A stretch of 13,034 bases of DNA, taken from positions 3,257 through 16,290 of the forward strand of contig MNUV01000058.1 of the NCBI GenBank assembly GCA_001871235.1, given 5' to 3'. A program made the translations under genes and the position numbers. The notes below the pieces were generated by a model. That model was not told where the DNA came from and made no database searches. It saw only the letters and a list, made by a program, of their open reading frames with translations. The stretch comes from Candidatus Falkowbacteria bacterium CG1_02_41_21 (lineage in GTDB: Bacteria; Patescibacteriota; Patescibacteriia; Patescibacteriales; UBA12465). The stretch's first letter is position 1; the number at the start of each line of letters is the position of its first letter. Below, piece after piece: positions 1-7,032 of the stretch.

Positions 1-2
1 TT

Positions 3-113
3 TGGGACAGCCCCTATGAGCTTATTTTGGTTATAGATGGGCAAGAGAAAAAATTTACTATCCAAGAAGAATTAACTAGAGTAGGTGAAACCCCTCTTTT
101 CAGAGAGATATAA
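3..113 (+). CDS. 3' end of an unidentified protein gene (partial)
   Basis: An open frame runs in from the left edge and stops at TAA 111-113, giving 36 residues that begin WDSPYELILVIDG and end ETPLFREI. The mix of charged and hydrophobic residues looks like real coding sequence, and two hairpins follow before the next gene. I do not recognise the family from this C-terminal scrap. The frame could also be chance, since only 37 codons are visible. Confidence 0.45.
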   Translation, partial: WDSPYELILVIDGQEKKFTIQEELTRVGETPLFREI

Positions 114-128
114 AATTTTGATAATTTT

Positions 129-154
129 ATATTACAATTATTCTCTTGTAATAT
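129..154 (+). terminator. AT-rich hairpin after the partial gene
   Basis: Perfect 9-bp inverted repeat ATATTACAA (129-137) / TTGTAATAT (146-154) with an 8-nt loop, 16 bases past the stop of the partial gene. It lacks GC pairs and a clean T-run, so it is at best a weak terminator or an mRNA 3'-end stabiliser. Confidence 0.3.
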
Positions 155-192
155 TTCTAACATCATCTACGACCCCGAGCAAAAATACAAAG

Positions 193-214
193 ATGAGCTG
201 AAAGGCTCATTTTT
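193..214 (+). terminator. Rho-independent terminator upstream of the P-type ATPase
   Basis: ATGAGC (193-198) pairs with GCTCAT (205-210) around the 6-nt loop TGAAAG and runs into a T tract (210-214). An A-rich stretch precedes the stem, so the helix can extend by A-T pairs. This probably ends the transcript of the partial gene and insulates the ATPase promoter. Confidence 0.65.
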
Positions 215-239
215 GTTAGGTCTCAGACTATGGTATAAT
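213..239 (+). promoter_or_regulatory. Promoter of the P-type ATPase operon (extended -10)
   Basis: TATAAT at 234-239 is a perfect -10, preceded by TG-G (extended -10, 231-233). The best -35 is TTGTTA at 213-218 with a short 15-bp spacer, so the extended -10 probably carries most of the activity. The predicted RNA start is near 246, only about 20 nt before the ATG. Confidence 0.6.
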
Positions 240-258
240 AAGGTTAGAAATAACCTTA
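239..258 (+). promoter_or_regulatory. GAAA-tetraloop hairpin at the ATPase mRNA start
   Basis: TAAGGTTA (239-246) and TAACCTTA (251-258) form a perfect 8-bp stem capped by GAAA, a GNRA-type tetraloop, followed by six T and the ATG at 265. By shape it resembles a small terminator, but it overlaps the predicted RNA start, so RNA from this promoter would contain only part of the stem. Readthrough RNA from upstream would contain all of it, so it may act as a second terminator against readthrough. Confidence 0.4.
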
Positions 259-264
259 TTTTTT

Positions 265-2955
265 ATGATTAATTTTTATAACCTGGGGCGCCGTCAGGCC
301 TTTAAAGAGCTAAAAAGCTCTATTTCCGGTTTGACCGGTAAAGAAGCCGAGAAGCGCTTGGCTAAATTTGGCCCTAATAGTTTGGCCGAAGCCAAGACTG
401 TTAGTCGCTGGCAGATCCTCATTTCTCAATTCGCCAATCCTTTGATTTTTATTTTGTTATTAGCCGGATTAATATCTATTATCATGAGGGAATATACCGA
501 CGCCGAAGTAATCCTCGTGGCCGTTTTGATTAATACCATTATCGGTTATTTCCAGGAGAACAAGGCTAATCAGTCGCTGAGCGAGTTAAAAAAGGCGGTG
601 GAACATCGAGCGCTAGTTAGGCGCGATGGGTTTGAGACGGAAATTGACAGCGCCCAGTTAGTTCCGGGCGATATTATTATTTTGCAATCCGGCCAAAAAG
701 TGCCGGCGGACGCTCGAATGATAGAGAGTATTGATTTGCAGCTTAATGAAGCAATGCTGACCGGAGAATCGGTGCCGGTTTGGAAAACCGTCAAAATTAT
801 GCCGATCGGTGCGGCCTTGGCTGATCGAAAAAATATTGTTTATGCCGCGACTGAAATTGTGGGCGGAACCGGTCGAGCCATCGTGATTGCTACCGGGGTC
901 CAGACTGAGATCGGTAAAATTTCTGCCATGGTAGTGGAAACCAAAGAGGCCGCCACGCCACTTCAAATTCGATTGATTAAATTTTCTCGTTTGTTGGGGC
1001 TGATAGTCGGAATTATTTCAGTTTTGATTGTTGTTTTGGGAATCATCCAACAGCGAAATTTATTTGATATTTTTATTACCGCCATTGCGGTGGCCGTCGC
1101 GGCTATTCCAGAAGGATTGGCGGTAGCGGTAACCGTTATTTTGGCGGTTGGCATGAAACAAATTCTGAAGCAGAAAGCTCTAACGCGAAAATTATTGGCC
1201 GCGGAAACGCTGGGCTCAATCACGGTGATTTGTGCGGACAAGACTGGAACACTCACGGAAGGGAAAATGCGCGTGGCTCATATTTTTGCCGGCGGTCGGG
1301 AATTGGCGCTGGAGGATTTTTTGGAACAAGATAAGGGCAATAATTTAACGGCTATTGTTCGGGCGTTGGAGATTGGAATCATTTGCAATAATTCCATTAT
1401 TGAAAACAGCGAGAGCGGATTGAATCGGGAAAAAATTATCGGTCAGCCGACAGAAGCCGCCTTGCTCTCGGCCGGGTTAGACTTGGGCCTGGACCGAGAC
1501 AAACTTTTGGCTAAAGAGCCGAGAGTCGGAGAACTGCCGTTTAACAGTGATAATAAGTTTATGATCACTTTGCATAGCTTGGCTAAGAGCGGCTATGTTC
1601 TGTATGAGAAGGGAGCTCCGGAAAAATTATTGGCTAAAAGTTCTTCGATTTATATTAATAATTCCGTTCTGGCTACCAATCAAGCGGAGAAGAATTTGTT
1701 ATTAAAAAAATATGAAGAATTTACGGCCCAAGGACTTCGAGTTATTGCCGTGGCCTATCGTGAGCTTAAGGAATTACCTTGGTCAATCGATAGTGACCAT
1801 AAAGACTGGGATGCGATTGATTCGGATTTGATTTTTGTGGGGCTGATTGCTTTTAAAGATCCGTTGCGAGCCGAATCCCGTTCGGCCATTTCTGAATGTA
1901 AAAGAGCTGGAATTCGTCCGATTATTATTACCGGCGATCATAAATTAACGGCGCAAGTTATTGCCGCTGAGGCTGGAATTCATTGCGATATTAAGGATGT
2001 TATCACGGGAGAAATATTGGATGGCGTTGATGATTTGGAATTAAGGGCGCTCGTCAAAAAACATAATATTTTTGCTCGGGTCAGTCCCCATCATAAACTT
2101 AGAATTGTCGAGGCCCTGAGGGCCAACGGCGAGGTGGTGGCTATGACCGGGGATGGGTTAAATGATTCTCCGGCTCTGAAAGCGGCTAATATCGGAGTTT
2201 GCTTGGGCTCAGGCACGGAAGTGGCCAAAGAAACTTCTGATCTGGTTCTTCTGGACAATAATTTTCAGGTGATAGTGTCGGCCATTGAAGAGGGACGGGT
2301 TATCTTCCAAAATATTCGTAAGTCCATCACCTATTTAATTTCGGATTGTTTTTCGGAAATCACTTTAATTACTGGGTCCATTTTTTTTGGCATCCCTCTA
2401 GCCCTGTTACCAACTCAGATTTTGTGGATTAATATTATTAATGATGGCTTCCCCAATTTTTCTTTAGCTTTTGAAAAAGGTGACAAAAACATTATGGAGC
2501 AATTACCGATTAGTCCGAAGGAGCCATTAGTTAATTCTGAGATGAAAGTAATTATTGTTTGGCTTGGTTTGTTTCGCGATTTAGCGCTGCTAGCTATTTT
2601 TATTTATTTTTATCATCATCTGGATATTTTGGGTTGGGATATTAATTACTTGCGCACTTTATTTTTCGCCATTTTGGGAATTAAGTCGTTAACTTCCATT
2701 TTTAGCTTAAGAAGCTTTACTTTACCCATTTGGAAGATTAATCATGGGAGCAATCTTTACTTGTTAGGCGCTTTTTTTACCAGTCTAATTTTACTAATAT
2801 TAGGTATTTATCTGCCATTATTCCAGCCAATTTTGCAAACCCAAGCGCTTGGTTCGGGCAGCTGGCTATTGATTTTATCGATAGCTTTCATTAATATCTT
2901 AGTAATGGAGTTTATTAAATACTTCTTTACTGGCCAACGACATGTTAAACAATAA
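265..2955 (+). CDS. P2-type (Ca2+/Mn2+-like) cation-transporting ATPase
   Basis: An 896-residue membrane pump that couples ATP hydrolysis to cation export through a phospho-aspartate. All family hallmarks are present in order: N-terminal cation-ATPase domain, M1-M2 near residues 55-95, actuator TGES at 166-169, M4 IPEGL at 281-285, phosphorylation site DKTGT with Asp325, nucleotide-domain KGAPE at 449-453, hinge TGDGLND at 628-634, and a C-terminal transmembrane domain. Compared with SERCA from memory, site II residues in M4 (Glu283) and M6 (the Asn and Asp of WINIINDG) are kept. In site I, the M5 Asn is replaced by Cys (SDCFSE) and the M6 Thr by Asn, while the M5 Glu is kept. That suggests a one-site PMR1-like Ca2+/Mn2+ pump, though substrate is not provable from sequence. 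The start follows a T-rich leader without Shine-Dalgarno. The end overlaps the next gene by 14 nt. Confidence 0.93.
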   Translation: MINFYNLGRRQAFKELKSSISGLTGKEAEKRLAKFGPNSLAEAKTVSRWQILISQFANPLIFILLLAGLISIIMREYTDAEVILVAVLINTIIGYFQENKANQSLSELKKAVEHRALVRRDGFETEIDSAQLVPGDIIILQSGQKVPADARMIESIDLQLNEAMLTGESVPVWKTVKIMPIGAALADRKNIVYAATEIVGGTGRAIVIATGVQTEIGKISAMVVETKEAATPLQIRLIKFSRLLGLIVGIISVLIVVLGIIQQRNLFDIFITAIAVAVAAIPEGLAVAVTVILAVGMKQILKQKALTRKLLAAETLGSITVICADKTGTLTEGKMRVAHIFAGGRELALEDFLEQDKGNNLTAIVRALEIGIICNNSIIENSESGLNREKIIGQPTEAALLSAGLDLGLDRDKLLAKEPRVGELPFNSDNKFMITLHSLAKSGYVLYEKGAPEKLLAKSSSIYINNSVLATNQAEKNLLLKKYEEFTAQGLRVIAVAYRELKELPWSIDSDHKDWDAIDSDLIFVGLIAFKDPLRAESRSAISECKRAGIRPIIITGDHKLTAQVIAAEAGIHCDIKDVITGEILDGVDDLELRALVKKHNIFARVSPHHKLRIVEALRANGEVVAMTGDGLNDSPALKAANIGVCLGSGTEVAKETSDLVLLDNNFQVIVSAIEEGRVIFQNIRKSITYLISDCFSEITLITGSIFFGIPLALLPTQILWINIINDGFPNFSLAFEKGDKNIMEQLPISPKEPLVNSEMKVIIVWLGLFRDLALLAIFIYFYHHLDILGWDINYLRTLFFAILGIKSLTSIFSLRSFTLPIWKINHGSNLYLLGAFFTSLILLILGIYLPLFQPILQTQALGSGSWLLILSIAFINILVMEFIKYFFTGQRHVKQ

Positions 2956-3409
2956 ATACCGTTTAAGTCAAACTAAAAAGGTGGCCTATGTGCAAAAAGG
3001 CCTGACCGGTATTTCGGGTTATAGTTTGGGTCGTTTAATGTCTAATCAGGGACTGATGACCATTTTGATCTTGGGGGCCTTGGTTTTAATCAGTATCCCG
3101 GCGGTGAGAAATTATGCCCAAGAGAGAGCCGTTGATCTGGAAATTAATGAAGCGCGAGCGGAGATTGAACGATATACCAGTAAGAACAAAGAGCTGGGTG
3201 ATGTTATCGGTTATTTGGAGTCTGATCAGGCGGTCGAAGCCAAGGCTCGATTAAATTTAGGGCTTAAGAAGCAAGGGGAAAAGGTCGTAGTTATTACCGA
3301 TCGGCCTCAGGTTAGTGAGAACCCTTCGGCTAGGGCCGATTCTTCCCAGTCAAAATTATCCAATCCTCATAAGTGGCTAAATTATTTTTTTTCCATCAAG
3401 CCTCTTTAG
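2942..3409 (+). CDS. FtsB/DivIC-like septum formation initiator protein
   Basis: 155 residues with the layout of the FtsB/DivIC family: a short basic cytoplasmic N-terminus, one transmembrane helix near residues 39-57, a coiled coil near 62-100 (rich in E, R and K, with ERYTSKNKEL), then the short globular stretch ending near GLKKQGEKVVVI. In the family these proteins bridge early and late divisome components on the outer face of the membrane. The start overlaps the ATPase gene by 14 nt, so translational coupling is likely; an inner ATG at 3038-3040 is an alternative that still leaves the membrane helix. The last codons run into tRNA-Thr: the TAG at 3407-3409 is formed by tRNA positions 8-10. 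The C-terminal 35 residues are polar and low-complexity. Confidence 0.8.
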   Translation: MLNNKYRLSQTKKVAYVQKGLTGISGYSLGRLMSNQGLMTILILGALVLISIPAVRNYAQERAVDLEINEARAEIERYTSKNKELGDVIGYLESDQAVEAKARLNLGLKKQGEKVVVITDRPQVSENPSARADSSQSKLSNPHKWLNYFFSIKPL

Positions 3410-3470
3410 CTCAGTGGCAGAGCAGCGGTATCGTAAACCGTCGACGTCAGTCCGATTCTGACAAGAGGCT
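3400..3470 (+). tRNA. tRNA-Thr(CGU)
   Basis: Full cloverleaf by eye: acceptor GCCTCTT (3400-3406) / AAGAGGC (3463-3469) with discriminator T; D arm GCTC/GAGC with GG in the loop; anticodon stem GCGGT/ACCGT with loop ATCGTAA, giving anticodon CGT (reads ACG, Thr); T stem GTCAG/CTGAC. The 3' CCA is not encoded. Two oddities: the T loop reads TCCGATT, so the normally invariant T55 (pseudouridine) is C, and the variable loop has only four bases. The 5' end is shared with the last 10 bases of the upstream septum gene, so RNase P processing would cut that message. Confidence 0.9.
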
Positions 3471-3496
3471 CATTTAATAGTGTAAATCAAATTTTT

Positions 3497-5176
3497 ATGA
3501 AATTAAAGGAACAATTTAAAACCTGGAAACAAATAATTAGAAAGCGCGGCAGTACTTTGGCGATAGTTTTAGTGGCCTTGGCTTTTTTAATTCCTAATAA
3601 TATTATTTTGGCTTTGGCGGGGAATAATAGTTCGGTCAATTTGGAAGCCAATTATTTGGTCAATTCCAGCGAGTTTAAATTCGGAAAAACTATCAAGGCT
3701 TTTGATAATAACTTTCGGGTGATTTTTCCCAAAACCGCCGACATTACAGGCTTGACCGAGGAAGCGAATATCAGGTTAACTCAATTAAACGAAGACATGG
3801 CTACTCCTTGGAATTTAAATAAAATCAGCCAGATTTATCAATTTGATTTTGGCGCTCAGAACTTGCCTCGGACTTTTAATCTGGAAATTAGTTATCAAGA
3901 AAAACAAGCCATCCATGAATATAAGCAAGTTTTTTTCTATGATCGAAACAGCAATAGTTGGAAGCCGCTGCCGACCAAAGATTATCAGGATAAAAATTAT
4001 GTGGCCGCCAAAGTGACTATGCCTTATGCGCGGGTGGTGGTTTTGTCCTATCCGGGGGTGCTAGTGAGCGGTAAAGCCAGTTGGTATGCTTATAAAGGCG
4101 GACTTTTTACGGCTTCGCCCGATTTTCCCAAAGGCTCGAAATTGCGGGTTTATAACTTGGCCAATAATAAATTTGTCGATGTGGTGGTCAATGATTATGG
4201 TCCGGAGAGATTAAAACATCCGGATCGGGCCGTAGACTTGGACAAAGTGGCTTTCAAAAAAATTGCTTCCACCGGTGCCGGCATCATCAATATTAGAGTT
4301 GAGCCCTTGGAAATTAAAGCGGACAGTTCCGGTCGTTTAATGGGAATACCGGCGAAAGGGGCGACCAATAATCCGGCTCTAAGTTCCCGGGCGGCGATTG
4401 TGATGCGGGAGAGCGATCAACAGATAATTTTTTCTAAAAATTCTACCACCACTTTGCCTTTGGCCAGCTTGAGCAAAATGGTAGCCATAAAAACTTTTTT
4501 GGATATCAATAAAAACCGAACCAGATTGAGCGAGGCGGTGGCTTATAAATTGCAAGATGAGAAATATAATTATAAATATTGTCAGCCCTGGGAGTCACCC
4601 AAGATTAAGATGAGGGAGGGTGATAAGTTGACCATCAAGGATTTGATTTATTCCAGTTTAGTCGGGTCCACCAACAATACCGTGGAAACTTTAGTTCGGG
4701 TTTCGGGCGTCAGCCGGACAAAGTTTATCAGCTTAATGAATGCCAATGCCCAAGCTTGGGGCGCTAAAAATACTTTTTTCGTTGAGCCGACGGGACTCTC
4801 TCCTAAAAATGTCAGTACGGTGTTTGATTATGCTTTAATCACTAAACAAGTCAGCCAGGATGCCATTATTTTGACGGCCAGTGCCGCCAAGAAATATAGT
4901 TTCAAGACTATTAATGATAAAAAAACCCACAGCATTAAAAACACCAATTACCTTTTAGATTTATCCAAATATAAAATTTCTACTTCCAAGACCGGTTATT
5001 TGGACGAAGCCGGGTATTGCTTGATGACCCGCTTCCAAAATGGCAAAGACAATTTGATTGCCATCACTTTTAACGCTAAAACGCGTGATGTCAGCTTTAA
5101 TGAAACGGCCGAACTTATGAATTATAGCGTTCGTCTCATTCAAAACGGCCAGGTGGGGGTAGCTAGCGCCGAGTAA
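3497..5176 (+). CDS. RlpA-like barrel fused to D-Ala-D-Ala carboxypeptidase (peptidase S11)
   Basis: A 559-residue exported envelope enzyme. It has a basic N-terminus with a hydrophobic signal or anchor near residues 20-41, an uncharacterised beta-rich region (about 45-185), and an RlpA-like double-psi barrel (about 190-275) with SGKASWY, the NDYGP loop and a DRAVDLDKVAF stretch like the family's DLS region. The C-terminal half is a penicillin-binding-protein-5-like serine peptidase with all three motifs: SLSK (nucleophile Ser324, Lys327), STN at 391-393 and KTG at 498-500. It should remove the terminal D-Ala from peptidoglycan stem peptides, with the barrel probably binding glycan. It starts 26 nt after tRNA-Thr and may share its transcript; no Shine-Dalgarno is seen. 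There is no C-terminal amphipathic anchor like that of PBP5, so anchoring would be N-terminal. Confidence 0.88.
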   Translation: MKLKEQFKTWKQIIRKRGSTLAIVLVALAFLIPNNIILALAGNNSSVNLEANYLVNSSEFKFGKTIKAFDNNFRVIFPKTADITGLTEEANIRLTQLNEDMATPWNLNKISQIYQFDFGAQNLPRTFNLEISYQEKQAIHEYKQVFFYDRNSNSWKPLPTKDYQDKNYVAAKVTMPYARVVVLSYPGVLVSGKASWYAYKGGLFTASPDFPKGSKLRVYNLANNKFVDVVVNDYGPERLKHPDRAVDLDKVAFKKIASTGAGIINIRVEPLEIKADSSGRLMGIPAKGATNNPALSSRAAIVMRESDQQIIFSKNSTTTLPLASLSKMVAIKTFLDINKNRTRLSEAVAYKLQDEKYNYKYCQPWESPKIKMREGDKLTIKDLIYSSLVGSTNNTVETLVRVSGVSRTKFISLMNANAQAWGAKNTFFVEPTGLSPKNVSTVFDYALITKQVSQDAIILTASAAKKYSFKTINDKKTHSIKNTNYLLDLSKYKISTSKTGYLDEAGYCLMTRFQNGKDNLIAITFNAKTRDVSFNETAELMNYSVRLIQNGQVGVASAE

Positions 5177-5190
5177 TAGCTATTTTATTA

Positions 5191-5218
5191 AACTCATTGT
5201 TTCGGGCAATGAGTTTTT
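5191..5218 (+). terminator. Rho-independent terminator after the carboxypeptidase gene
   Basis: Perfect 9-bp stem AACTCATTG (5191-5199) / CAATGAGTT (5207-5215), 7-nt loop TTTCGGG, and a T tract at 5214-5218, starting 14 bases past the stop codon. It separates the carboxypeptidase transcript from ftsEX. Confidence 0.85.
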
Positions 5219-5221
5219 CGT

Positions 5222-5250
5222 TTGTCTACTCTTAATTATTTTGTTATAAT
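5222..5250 (+). promoter_or_regulatory. Promoter of ftsE-ftsX
   Basis: TTGTCT (5222-5227), 17-bp spacer, TATAAT (5245-5250) with an upstream TG-T making an extended -10. The predicted start near 5257 leaves a leader of about 12 nt before the ATG at 5269, so the message is nearly leaderless. It sits directly after the terminator at 5191-5218. Confidence 0.7.
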
Positions 5251-5268
5251 AGAGATAAGTTAATCTTT

Positions 5269-5949
5269 ATGATCAAGCTGGTTAATGTTTCCAAGGCATA
5301 TTTAAAGAATGTTAAAATCCTCCAGGACATCAATTTATATATTGAAGCTGGAGAGTTTGTGTCTTTGGTGGGCCAATCGGGGAGCGGGAAGACCAGCCTG
5401 GTCAAGATTTTAATCGGGGAAGAGAAAGTTAGCGATGGTCGGGTGATTATTGGCGATTGGGATATTACTAAAATTTCGCGTAAGGAAGTCCCTTATTTGC
5501 GCCGTCAAATCGGAGTTATTTTTCAAGATTTTAAGTTATTGCCCCAAAAGACTTTATGGGAAAATGTGGCTTTTGCTTTAGAAGTCTGCGGTCAACCTCA
5601 AGGGAAGATTAATAAAGTTGTTTCCAGCGTGATGCGTTTGGTCGGTTTGGAGGACAAGAAAGATCGTTACCCCCATGAAGTGTCCGGCGGCGAACAACAA
5701 CGGGCGGCCATTGCGCGAGCCTTGGTCCATCAACCGAAAATTTTATTGGCGGATGAGCCGACCGGTAATCTGGATTCGATTAATGCCAATGAGATCGTTG
5801 ATCTCTTGATTAGAATTAATAATTTTGGGACGACCGTCATTTTGGTGACGCATAATCGGGAAATTGTTAATCACCTTAAGAAACGAGTTATCGCCATTGA
5901 TAAAGGGCGCGTCGTTTCGGACCAAGAAAAGGGTAAATATTTATTATAA
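5269..5949 (+). CDS. ftsE: Cell-division ATP-binding protein FtsE
   Basis: A 226-residue ABC ATPase of normal FtsE length. Walker A GQSGSGKT lies at about 35-42, the Q-loop within VIFQDFKLLP, the signature SGGEQQRAAIARAL near 139-152, Walker B ILLADEP with NLD after it, and the H-loop in ILVTHNRE. FtsE pairs with the membrane protein FtsX and uses ATP to control periplasmic or extracellular peptidoglycan hydrolases during division. FtsX follows after 10 bases, which fixes the identity better than the ATPase sequence alone. The start has no Shine-Dalgarno and lies close behind the promoter. Confidence 0.93.
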   Translation: MIKLVNVSKAYLKNVKILQDINLYIEAGEFVSLVGQSGSGKTSLVKILIGEEKVSDGRVIIGDWDITKISRKEVPYLRRQIGVIFQDFKLLPQKTLWENVAFALEVCGQPQGKINKVVSSVMRLVGLEDKKDRYPHEVSGGEQQRAAIARALVHQPKILLADEPTGNLDSINANEIVDLLIRINNFGTTVILVTHNREIVNHLKKRVIAIDKGRVVSDQEKGKYLL

Positions 5950-5959
5950 TTAAATTATT

Positions 5960-6871
5960 ATGTTTTTATCTCTGATTCGGATTATCAAATTTAGCTTGCA
6001 GGATATCAGCCGCAATGTCTGGCTGACTATCGCTACCGTCACTATTCTAGTTTTGGCCCTGCTTTCGGTCAATACGCTTTTAACCGTGGATGTTTTAAGC
6101 CGCCATGCCATTGACGCCGTCAAAGAGAAGATTGATATCAGCTTATATTTGAAAGCGGATGCCAGCGAAGAACAAGTGACGAGTCTCAAAACTGAAATTT
6201 CCCAAATGAGCAAGGTGAAGCAAGTGATGTACACTTCCAAGGCCGATGCTTTGAGGTCTTTTCGGGAAACGAATGCGGATAATCCGGAAGTTTTAGCGGC
6301 CCTCAGAGAGTTGGGCCGAAATCCTTTGTCTCCGAGTTTAATTATTGTACCCAATAACGTGGAAGAGGCGCCTCAACTTATCAATGAAGTTAAACAAATT
6401 GACAGCGATATTATTGAATCTCGTGATTTTACGGATAATACTTTGATCCTAGATAAGATCAATGATATTACCAAAAAGATTAGCGAGGTCGGATTATTTA
6501 TTATTTGTATTTTTCTCTTTACCAGCATGTTGGTCGCTTATAATTCCATCAAAGTCGCTATTTATACTCATCGCCGGGAAATTGAAATTATGAGACTGGT
6601 GGGCGCTTCCAATAGCTTTATTTATTTACCGTTTGTCTTGTCGGCGGTTATTTATGCTTTCTTGAGCGTAATGTTGATTATCATTTTATTCTATCCGTTC
6701 TTGGGCATCCTCCAACCTTATTTGGAAGTTTTCTTTATGGATTATAATATTAATATTATCGATTATTTCCTTAATAACTTTATTATTATCTTCGGTCTGC
6801 AGTTTTTGGTCGTTTCCATTATCAGCGTCTTGTCTTCTTGGTTGGCCATCAGAAGATATGCTAAAGTCTAG
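5960..6871 (+). CDS. ftsX: Cell-division protein FtsX (ABC permease-like)
   Basis: 303 residues with FtsX topology: cytoplasmic N-terminus, first membrane helix about 21-43, a large external domain about 44-170, then three more helices near 172-196, 220-245 and 272-297. The REIEIMRLVGAS segment after helix 2 is the conserved cytoplasmic coupling loop of this family. It transmits ATP cycles of FtsE to cell-wall hydrolases outside the membrane. It is encoded 10 bases after ftsE on the same transcript. No clear terminator follows; a weak 6-bp hairpin with a G-T pair and short T run lies at 6931-6952, inside the leader of the tRNA-Gln transcript. Confidence 0.92.
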   Translation: MFLSLIRIIKFSLQDISRNVWLTIATVTILVLALLSVNTLLTVDVLSRHAIDAVKEKIDISLYLKADASEEQVTSLKTEISQMSKVKQVMYTSKADALRSFRETNADNPEVLAALRELGRNPLSPSLIIVPNNVEEAPQLINEVKQIDSDIIESRDFTDNTLILDKINDITKKISEVGLFIICIFLFTSMLVAYNSIKVAIYTHRREIEIMRLVGASNSFIYLPFVLSAVIYAFLSVMLIIILFYPFLGILQPYLEVFFMDYNINIIDYFLNNFIIIFGLQFLVVSIISVLSSWLAIRRYAKV

Positions 6872-6896
6872 GTTTTTAAGGGCCAAAAATTAATCC

Positions 6897-6925
6897 TTGA
6901 CGTTATAGATGTGATTTTGTATTAT
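6897..6925 (+). promoter_or_regulatory. Promoter of tRNA-Gln
   Basis: TTGACG (6897-6902), 17-bp spacer, TATTAT (6920-6925): five of six consensus bases in each box at ideal spacing. The predicted start near 6932 is about 27 bases before the mature tRNA 5' end. Confidence 0.7.
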
Positions 6926-6958
6926 ATAGGAGCTGATTAATCGTCGGCTTTTATTTAT

Positions 6959-7032
6959 TCGGGGATCGTCTAATGGTAGGACAGCGCCCTTTGAAGGCGT
7001 CGATCGGGGTTCGAGTCCCTGTCTCCGAGCCA
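6959..7032 (+). tRNA. tRNA-Gln(UUG)
   Basis: Cloverleaf by eye: acceptor TCGGGGA (6959-6965) / TCTCCGA (7022-7028) with one G-T pair; D stem GTC/GAC; anticodon stem GCGCC/GGCGT with loop CTTTGAA, anticodon TTG; T stem CGGGG/CCCTG with standard loop TTCGAGT; discriminator G as usual for Gln; CCA encoded at 7030-7032. The recombinase frame on the other strand runs into this gene to 6970, so the tRNA marks the probable integration site of the island. Confidence 0.95.

Noticed and set aside
570..1256. Three - strand frames under the P-type ATPase
   Set aside because: Shadows of a highly conserved gene with full family motifs on the + strand.
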